Source: Bifidobacterium breve
Lineage (GTDB): Bacteria > Actinomycetota > Actinomycetes > Nanopelagicales > Nanopelagicaceae
Length of the DNA stretch: 11,779 bases
Direction of reading: 5' to 3'
Assembly (NCBI GenBank): GCA_945866155.1
Contig: CAMBGL010000029.1
Span: forward strand, 1 to 11,779
Shown one piece after another: positions 6,765 through 11,779 of the stretch (its first letter is position 1; each line of letters begins with the position of its first letter). The notes below the pieces were generated by a model that was not told the origin of the DNA, did not search any database, and saw only the letters and a program-made list of their open reading frames with translations. Made by a program: the position numbers and the translations under genes.

Positions 6765-8190
6765 GAGTGCATTAGGAGCCGCAGGCGAGTTAGCCATCCG
6801 TTCCCTCATTGAGAGGGCGCCGTTGGCGAGCTCCCTTGCACAAGCATTTTCTGCCAAGGGCTACACATTGGCATTAGTTGGTGGCCCAGTACGCGATGCA
6901 ATATTGGGACGCCTTGGAAATGATTTGGACTTCACAACGAATGCGAAACCTGAAGAGAGTAAAAAAATACTGCATGGTTGGGCAGAACATGTTTGGGATA
7001 CAGGAATTGCATTTGGAACTGTTGCAGGAAAACTAGGCGAGACAACGGTTGAGGTAACTACATATCGAAGCGATGTTTATGAGAAAGATTCTCGCAAACC
7101 AGATGTTTCTTTTGGCAAGAACATCGAAGGAGATTTATCGCGAAGAGATTTTCGCGTTAATTCAATGGCGCTCGAACTTACAGGAGCAACCCCGTTATTT
7201 ATAGATCCCTTTGACGGATTGGGCGACCTAACAAAGAAAATATTGCAAACTCCAGGAAGACCAGAAGATTCTTTCTCTGATGATCCACTACGAATGTTGC
7301 GCGCCGCGCGATTTGCAAGCCAACTCGATTTTGAAATAGCGCCTAATGTTTTAGCAGCAATGAAAGAGATGGCGCCTCGCCTAAGCATTATCTCAGCTGA
7401 AAGAATTAGAGATGAATTTTCAAAAATTCTTATGTCACAAAACCCAAGACTTGGAATAACACTTCTTGTCGATACTGACCTTGCAGATATCGTGCTTCCA
7501 GAGATTCCAAAACTTCGTTTAGAAGTTGACGAACACCATCACCATAAAGATGTTTATGAACATTCAATAACTGTTCTAGAACAAGCGATTGAACATGAAG
7601 ATCGCTTGGGTGGGCCGAACCTTGTTATTCGACTTGCTGCATTGTTACACGATATTGGAAAACCAAAGACTCGAAATCTTATTGAAGGTGGTGGAGTCTC
7701 TTTTCATCATCACGAAGTCGTAGGTGCACGACTAGCAAAAAAACGCTTACAGGAGCTTCGTTTTGATGGGCATACAGTTGAAGCAGTTGAAACACTTATT
7801 GCCTTGCATCTGCGTTTTCATGGCTATGGTGATGGCGAATGGAGTGATTCAGCAGTACGCCGCTACGTTCGCGATGCTGGTGAATTGTTAACTCATCTTC
7901 ACGTACTTACTCGCGCAGATTGCACCACCCGCAATAAAGCAAAGGCTGCTCGCTTAGCGGCAACATATGAGAGCCTGGAAGCTCGGATCGCAGTTTTGAT
8001 GAAGCAGGAAGAGCTATCAAAAATTCGTCCAGATTTAGATGGTGCTCAAGTTATGGAAATTCTTAATCTCAAACCATCACGTGCGGTTGGCCAAGCAATG
8101 GATTTTCTTATGGAATTGCGTCTTGAGCGAGGACAACTTGGAGTTGAAGTTGCAACGCAAGAATTACTGAAATGGTGGAATTCTAAGTAA
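6760..8190 (+). CDS. pcnA: CCA-adding tRNA nucleotidyltransferase (PcnA) with HD domain
   Basis: 476 residues, close to the mycobacterial protein. It is a class II nucleotidyltransferase that builds or repairs the CCA 3' end of tRNA; it is often annotated poly(A) polymerase, but in actinobacteria the CCA role is expected. Seen: LVGGPVRD (G41-D46) followed by D55-x-D57, the metal-binding carboxylates; RRDFRVNSMA (128-137), the template region after the palm; then the neck and body helices. The C-terminal half has an HD phosphohydrolase domain with a His-rich HHHHKDVYEH segment, LLHDIGKPKT (H297-D298) and HHHEVVGARLAKKRL. The start is GTG: an in-frame stop at 6727-6729 and the lack of any other start codon between leave it as the best candidate. 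Its 3' end overlaps the convergent MFS gene by 8 bases. Confidence 0.95.
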   Translation: MKSALGAAGELAIRSLIERAPLASSLAQAFSAKGYTLALVGGPVRDAILGRLGNDLDFTTNAKPEESKKILHGWAEHVWDTGIAFGTVAGKLGETTVEVTTYRSDVYEKDSRKPDVSFGKNIEGDLSRRDFRVNSMALELTGATPLFIDPFDGLGDLTKKILQTPGRPEDSFSDDPLRMLRAARFASQLDFEIAPNVLAAMKEMAPRLSIISAERIRDEFSKILMSQNPRLGITLLVDTDLADIVLPEIPKLRLEVDEHHHHKDVYEHSITVLEQAIEHEDRLGGPNLVIRLAALLHDIGKPKTRNLIEGGGVSFHHHEVVGARLAKKRLQELRFDGHTVEAVETLIALHLRFHGYGDGEWSDSAVRRYVRDAGELLTHLHVLTRADCTTRNKAKAARLAATYESLEARIAVLMKQEELSKIRPDLDGAQVMEILNLKPSRAVGQAMDFLMELRLERGQLGVEVATQELLKWWNSK

Positions 8191-9454
8191 TTTGTAAAAA
8201 CTTTGAAGGGCGTAACAAACGCACCGCTCCAAGATAATAAGCAAGAGATACAAGTAGCGGCACGAGCGCTGAAACTCCTGATGCGGGAAGTAGTAAGGCG
8301 GCAATAATCGCCCCCGAAACAATTGCTCCATTGACGATGACATCGTAGAGTGCAAAAACACGACCTCTGTAGTAGTCATCGATTTTTGATTGAACGAGTG
8401 CGTCATTTGTAACTTTTAGATTCTGTCCGCAAAATGCAGTAAAGAAAGCAGTAATAATCAGAGTGACTTGACTTTGATGTACCGCTAAAATAATTGGAAA
8501 GAAAGCACTTGTAAATAACGAGAGTCGGATCCACCTGTGTCGCCCGAATCGAGCGACACCGTATGGAGCGAGAAAAGCGCCTAATGTGAGGCCGATTCCA
8601 GCAAAACTCAGTGCGAATCCAAAACCCGCGAGACCCTCTTCTGGTTTATTTGGATCGTTAAAAGTATTTCTTTCAAGTAAAAGCGCCGTCAATGTAAGCG
8701 CCGTAAGTCCACCCCTGTGTATGGCAGTTGCAGCAATTCCTCGTGCTGCATCGATATGTTCCTGGAGAAAACCAAGACCTTCGCGCATATCGCGAATACC
8801 AGTCATAAAACTTGCTGCCGCTCGCTCATGTGAGAGTGGCCCAATCTCACCTTTATTTAGACGTGTTGTAAGCAAAGCAGCAGTCAAGTAACCAAATGCT
8901 GCAATAAGAATGAGTAATGAATCTGCATGATCTGCAACAGTAAATGAATCAACTAGTGCGCGAATCCCAACACCGATACCACCGCCAATAACCACTAATA
9001 CGGAACCACCTGTAACAGCGAGTGCATTTGCTGAAATGAGAGATTTTGATTCTATAAGTAGTGGTAATCCAGCAGAGAGTCCAGCAAGAATAAGACGGTT
9101 GATACCAAAAGCAATAAGTACAAAGATTGTTAACTCAAGTCCAGTTTTTCCACTAAATATAAGAAGAGCAACAATGGATAAGTTGATTGCGCGAGCAGTA
9201 TTTGAATAAAAAAGTGCGCGTTGTCGTGAGACACGATCTAAAATAGTTCCAACAAATGGTCCAACAATTGAGTAGGGCAATAAAACTACAGCGAAACCAA
9301 GTGCGGCACTGAGTGCATTGGCTTGGCGCTCAGGTGAGAAGAGCACAAAGGATGCCAACGCACTTTGAAAGAGCCCATCAGTTACCTGCCCACTCCAACG
9401 AACTGAGAGCAAGCGCGAGAGCCGTGGGTGGCGTAGAAGTGCCCAGAGACTCAT
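8183..9454 (-). CDS. Major facilitator superfamily transporter, substrate unknown
   Basis: 423 residues with about 12 hydrophobic segments in two halves, the standard MFS architecture in the cytoplasmic membrane. The loop between helices 2 and 3 has a motif A variant, GTILDRVSRQRA, and the second half has a degenerate copy, GVARFGRHRW. After the first six helices there is a hydrophilic central stretch (LNKGEIGPLSHERAAASF). An exporter is plausible, but no motif identifies a substrate. The gene stands alone: it is convergent with pcnA, overlapping its last 8 bases, and divergent from the DUF5318 gene with a 43-base gap. ATG at 9454 has no Shine-Dalgarno but has TACGCT exactly six bases upstream, indicating a leaderless transcript. 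Confidence 0.88.
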   Translation of the reverse strand: MSLWALLRHPRLSRLLSVRWSGQVTDGLFQSALASFVLFSPERQANALSAALGFAVVLLPYSIVGPFVGTILDRVSRQRALFYSNTARAINLSIVALLIFSGKTGLELTIFVLIAFGINRLILAGLSAGLPLLIESKSLISANALAVTGGSVLVVIGGGIGVGIRALVDSFTVADHADSLLILIAAFGYLTAALLTTRLNKGEIGPLSHERAAASFMTGIRDMREGLGFLQEHIDAARGIAATAIHRGGLTALTLTALLLERNTFNDPNKPEEGLAGFGFALSFAGIGLTLGAFLAPYGVARFGRHRWIRLSLFTSAFFPIILAVHQSQVTLIITAFFTAFCGQNLKVTNDALVQSKIDDYYRGRVFALYDVIVNGAIVSGAIIAALLLPASGVSALVPLLVSLAYYLGAVRLLRPSKFLQIT

Positions 9455-9460
9455 AGGAGA

Positions 9461-9466
9461 AGCGTA
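9461..9466 (-). promoter_or_regulatory. Putative -10 box of a leaderless MFS-gene promoter
   Basis: TACGCT on the minus strand, then TCTCCT, then the ATG at 9454: the same TANNNT-N6-ATG layout as the Nudix, trxB and ponA starts. No clear -35 at 16-19 bases. Confidence 0.55.
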
Positions 9467-9482
9467 GTAAGAAAGATGCGAT

Positions 9483-9488
9483 TATTCT
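9483..9488 (+). promoter_or_regulatory. Putative -10 box of the DUF5318 gene
   Basis: TATTCT, 9 bases before the ATG at 9498, giving at most a leader of a few bases. No Shine-Dalgarno precedes the ATG. It faces away from the MFS promoter in the same 43-base gap. Confidence 0.4.
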
Positions 9489-9497
9489 TTACTCCTT

Positions 9498-9911
9498 ATG
9501 AAATCTCTACGCTCTTATATCGACTACACACTCGATAAGCACGCCACCTTATTAGCGCTCTTTCGTGGCGCAGTGGATGCGTGCGATGCAGATCCATATT
9601 TGATGCGCGCCGCTAAGTTTCATGGCGAGAAAGTAAATAGAAACTGTCCAGTGTGTAAAAAATTATCTTTAGTTGAACTCAGATACACATTCGGCGATCA
9701 ATTGGGACAATATTCAGGTCGAATCAAAACCCCTGAAGAACTATCCGCAATGGAGATTGAATTTGGAGAGTTTCGCGTCTACATCGTTGAAGTTTGCCGA
9801 GAATGTTCTTGGAATCACCTGTGCGCATCCTTTCTTCTAGGCGATGGAATTGAGCGCAAGGCACCCCGTCGGGTACGCACCTTGGAAGATGAAGATTGGG
9901 CGAAGGGGTAA
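9498..9911 (+). CDS. DUF5318 protein with a four-cysteine zinc-ribbon-like motif
   Basis: 137 residues, a small soluble cytoplasmic protein. It matches the actinobacterial DUF5318 family (mycobacterial Rv0049-like), which is typically encoded immediately before ponA, as here. Seen: CDADPYLMRAAKFHG (29-43), a family signature; CPVC at C50/C53 and CREC at C100/C103 followed by SWNHL, which together would bind one zinc in a rubredoxin-like or zinc-ribbon fold; and a charged C-terminus. The biochemical function is unknown. The stop codon is 9 bases before the ponA start, and the pair is probably partly co-transcribed, although ponA may also have its own promoter. A link to wall growth rests only on conserved adjacency. 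Confidence 0.88.
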   Translation: MKSLRSYIDYTLDKHATLLALFRGAVDACDADPYLMRAAKFHGEKVNRNCPVCKKLSLVELRYTFGDQLGQYSGRIKTPEELSAMEIEFGEFRVYIVEVCRECSWNHLCASFLLGDGIERKAPRRVRTLEDEDWAKG

Positions 9912-9914
9912 CCT
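9909..9914 (+). promoter_or_regulatory. Putative -10 box of ponA overlapping the DUF5318 stop codon
   Basis: TAACCT, whose first three bases are the DUF5318 TAA stop, then TTACAA, then the ponA ATG at 9921. The only purine-rich alternative, AAGGGG at 9903-9908, is about 12 bases from the ATG, too far for an ideal Shine-Dalgarno. Confidence 0.5.
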
Positions 9915-9920
9915 TTACAA

Positions 9921-11779
9921 ATGCTGCGCAAGTTTCTAATTCGATCAACCATCTTCATTGGTGGATTTGGATTTATCGCAGCTGCAACCCTTTTTGCTCT
10001 TGCTTACTTCACTGTCTCAATCCCAGATCCAAATGCATATGTAAATAGCCAAGCCACAATTATTCAATATTCCAATGGTTCAGAGATTGGACGAGTGGGA
10101 ACACAGAACCGCCAGATAGTTCCACTGGCAAAAATTCCTCTCAATGTTCGTTATGCGGTATTAGCAGCCGAAGATCGAAACTTTTATTCCAATCGCGCAT
10201 TTAGTGTTACAGGTATAGCGCGAGCGGTATTCAATAATTTGCGCGGTGGTTCATTGCAAGGCGGATCAACTATTACTCAACAATATGCAAAAACTGCATT
10301 TTTGTCCCCAAGTCGAACAATTCAAAGAAAAATAAAAGAGCTGGTCATTGCCATCAAATTAGAAAACTCTCTTAGTAAAGATCAGATTTTTGAGAATTAC
10401 CTAAATACCATTTATTTTGGACGAGGTTCGTATGGGGTTATGACCGCCTCACAACAATATTTTAATCGAAACGTTGAACAACTCACTAATTCTCAAGCAG
10501 CCATAATCGCAAGTATTCTCAGATCGCCTGGACTCTACGATCCTGCTTTCAAAGAGGGCAATGAGGAGCGCCTCAAAGCACGCTTTGATTATGTAATAAA
10601 TGGAATGATTGATGCGAAGTGGCTTACCGAAGAAGATGCAGCAAAGATGAAATATCCGACAATTGCACCACGTGCAACCTCGGGTTCACTGAGTGGGCCC
10701 AAAGGCCATGTTATTGAAGCGGTCCAGAAAGAATTAGCAAAATTAGGATTTTCCCAAGATCAACTATTAGTTGGTGGATTAGTAATTCGAACAACACTTG
10801 ATCAACGAGCGCAGCAATCGGCAATTGATGCAGTAAATAAATTAACACCAAAGGGTGCCCCAGAGAATTTACATATCGGACTGGTGGCGATACGGCCCGG
10901 AACAGGTGAAATCATTGCACTCTACGGTGGTGCTGATTATCTGAAGCGACAACTCAGTGATGCAACACAAGCGATTGCATTAGCAGGATCAACCTTCAAA
11001 CCATTTGCGGTAATTGCAGGACTAGAAGCAGGTATTCCACTTACATCTATGTGGAATGGTGATAGCCCACAAACATTTGATGATGCTGGGAAACCATATG
11101 AAGTATCTAATTATGGAGATGAAGGCTGGGGACAAATTTCACTTTTAGAAGCAACAAAACATTCAGTAAATACAATATATGTGCCACTAGGAATCAAAGC
11201 CGGCCCAGACAATGTTGTCGATGTAGCGCGCAGAGCGGGAATTCCAGAGAGCGTTGCAATGATGCCAACACCATCAGTTGTATTAGGTGTTGCTAGCCCA
11301 CACGTAATTGATGTTGCAAATGCATATGCAACATTTGCAGCACAGGGAATCTATTCCAAACCATATTTAGTCGCTCAAGTCATGGGTTCGAATAAAGGTA
11401 TTTTGTATGAAGGTAAATCACAGACCCAAGAAGTATTTAGTAAAGAAGTTATTGCCGACCTGACATACTCACTCAAAAGCGTAGTAAATGGTGGAACAGG
11501 ATCTGCAGCTCTTGCACTTGGTCGACCAGCTGCAGGAAAGACGGGCACAAGCCAACAAAATGCATCAGCATGGTTTAGTGGTTATGTCCCCCAACTTGCG
11601 GCATCAGTTGCATTTTTTAGAGATAGCGCAAGTGAGTCACTCAACGGTATCGGTGGTCTTACATCTGTAACAGGTGGAACTTTCCCTGCACGCATCTGGA
11701 CGGCATTTATGAAAGGCGCCCTCAAAGGCGAACCAGTGATGGATTTTCCAGCACCATCAAATATCGGAGGATTAGATCC
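9921..11779 (+). CDS. ponA: Class A penicillin-binding protein (transglycosylase/transpeptidase), 3' end outside window
   Basis: 619 codons are visible with no stop, so the gene continues past the window. It is a bifunctional wall synthase: it polymerises lipid II outside the membrane and cross-links stem peptides. Seen: a very short cytoplasmic tail (1-9), a membrane anchor (about 10-33), and a GT51 domain with catalytic E84 in AAEDRNFY, GGSTITQQYAK and RKIKELVIAIKLE. The transpeptidase domain has SxxK as S357-T-F-K360, SxN as S415-V-N417 and K540-T-G-T543. All catalytic serine, lysine and asparagine positions are intact. The conserved FxxHxG after the EDR motif reads FYSNRA, losing the His and Gly. 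No PASTA repeat is reached by the window end. ATG at 9921, 9 bases after DUF5318, with TAACCT six bases upstream. It resembles mycobacterial PonA1 in order and sequence. Confidence 0.96.
   Translation, partial: MLRKFLIRSTIFIGGFGFIAAATLFALAYFTVSIPDPNAYVNSQATIIQYSNGSEIGRVGTQNRQIVPLAKIPLNVRYAVLAAEDRNFYSNRAFSVTGIARAVFNNLRGGSLQGGSTITQQYAKTAFLSPSRTIQRKIKELVIAIKLENSLSKDQIFENYLNTIYFGRGSYGVMTASQQYFNRNVEQLTNSQAAIIASILRSPGLYDPAFKEGNEERLKARFDYVINGMIDAKWLTEEDAAKMKYPTIAPRATSGSLSGPKGHVIEAVQKELAKLGFSQDQLLVGGLVIRTTLDQRAQQSAIDAVNKLTPKGAPENLHIGLVAIRPGTGEIIALYGGADYLKRQLSDATQAIALAGSTFKPFAVIAGLEAGIPLTSMWNGDSPQTFDDAGKPYEVSNYGDEGWGQISLLEATKHSVNTIYVPLGIKAGPDNVVDVARRAGIPESVAMMPTPSVVLGVASPHVIDVANAYATFAAQGIYSKPYLVAQVMGSNKGILYEGKSQTQEVFSKEVIADLTYSLKSVVNGGTGSAALALGRPAAGKTGTSQQNASAWFSGYVPQLAASVAFFRDSASESLNGIGGLTSVTGGTFPARIWTAFMKGALKGEPVMDFPAPSNIGGLD

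Noticed and set aside
6642..6857. Minus-strand open frame crossing the Nudix/pcnA junction, which could be a longer Nudix start.
   Set aside because: It is in a different frame from the Nudix gene, and the Nudix ATG at 6727 has a well-placed -10 box.
7077..7388. Minus-strand open frame of about 100 codons inside pcnA.
   Set aside because: It lies wholly antisense to the catalytic domain of pcnA, with no motif and no ribosome site.
7536..7550. Run of four His codons in pcnA, resembling a tag or artefact.
   Set aside because: An H-rich segment before KDVYEH is normal in the HD domain of this family.
9724..9948. Minus-strand open frame across the DUF5318/ponA junction.
   Set aside because: It is antisense to two recognised genes and has no domain signature.

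Overview
The window looks like a chromosomal stretch from a streamlined, fairly low-GC actinobacterium. The gene order (aminotransferase - cwlM - trxA - trxB - murJ - DUF6049 - mutT4-like Nudix, divergent from pcnA, then DUF5318 next to a class A PBP) is the classic actinobacterial envelope/thioredoxin cluster that lies near parAB and the replication origin. The codon choice is AT-leaning, several proteins are shortened, and only about 226 of 11779 bases lie between genes. Together these fit the freshwater acI / Nanopelagicales type. That assignment is inference; no marker RNA is present.

Layout. Bases 1-6727 are all on the minus strand. Read in the direction of transcription they are Nudix hydrolase, DUF6049-like membrane-anchored protein, MurJ flippase (linked by two ATGA 4-base overlaps), then trxB, trxA, cwlM and an aminotransferase cut by the window's left edge. 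pcnA (CCA-adding enzyme) runs the other way from 6760 and meets an MFS transporter tail to tail with an 8-base overlap. DUF5318 and a class A penicillin-binding protein (ponA-like, cut by the right edge) run rightward from 9498. There is no RNA gene, mobile element, CRISPR array, long repeat or gene-free stretch over 300 bases, and I see no convincing hairpin terminator.

How it fits together. CwlM (a probable cytoplasmic regulator of precursor synthesis), MurJ (lipid II flipping) and the PBP (polymerisation and cross-linking) cover successive steps of peptidoglycan building. TrxA/TrxB form the thiol-reducing pair, and the Nudix protein and PcnA handle nucleotides and tRNA ends.

The most interesting signals are two. 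First, start signals fall into two clean classes. Four genes (Nudix, trxB, MFS, ponA) have no usable Shine-Dalgarno but carry TANNNT exactly six bases before ATG, as expected for leaderless mRNAs. The operon-internal genes (DUF6049, murJ, trxA, cwlM) instead carry good Shine-Dalgarno sequences. Second, the cell-wall regulatory module looks pared down: CwlM has lost amidase zinc ligands but keeps a Thr at the place of the known regulatory phosphosite, while MurJ lacks the pseudokinase tail seen in mycobacteria. I did not find a wholly new multi-gene system.
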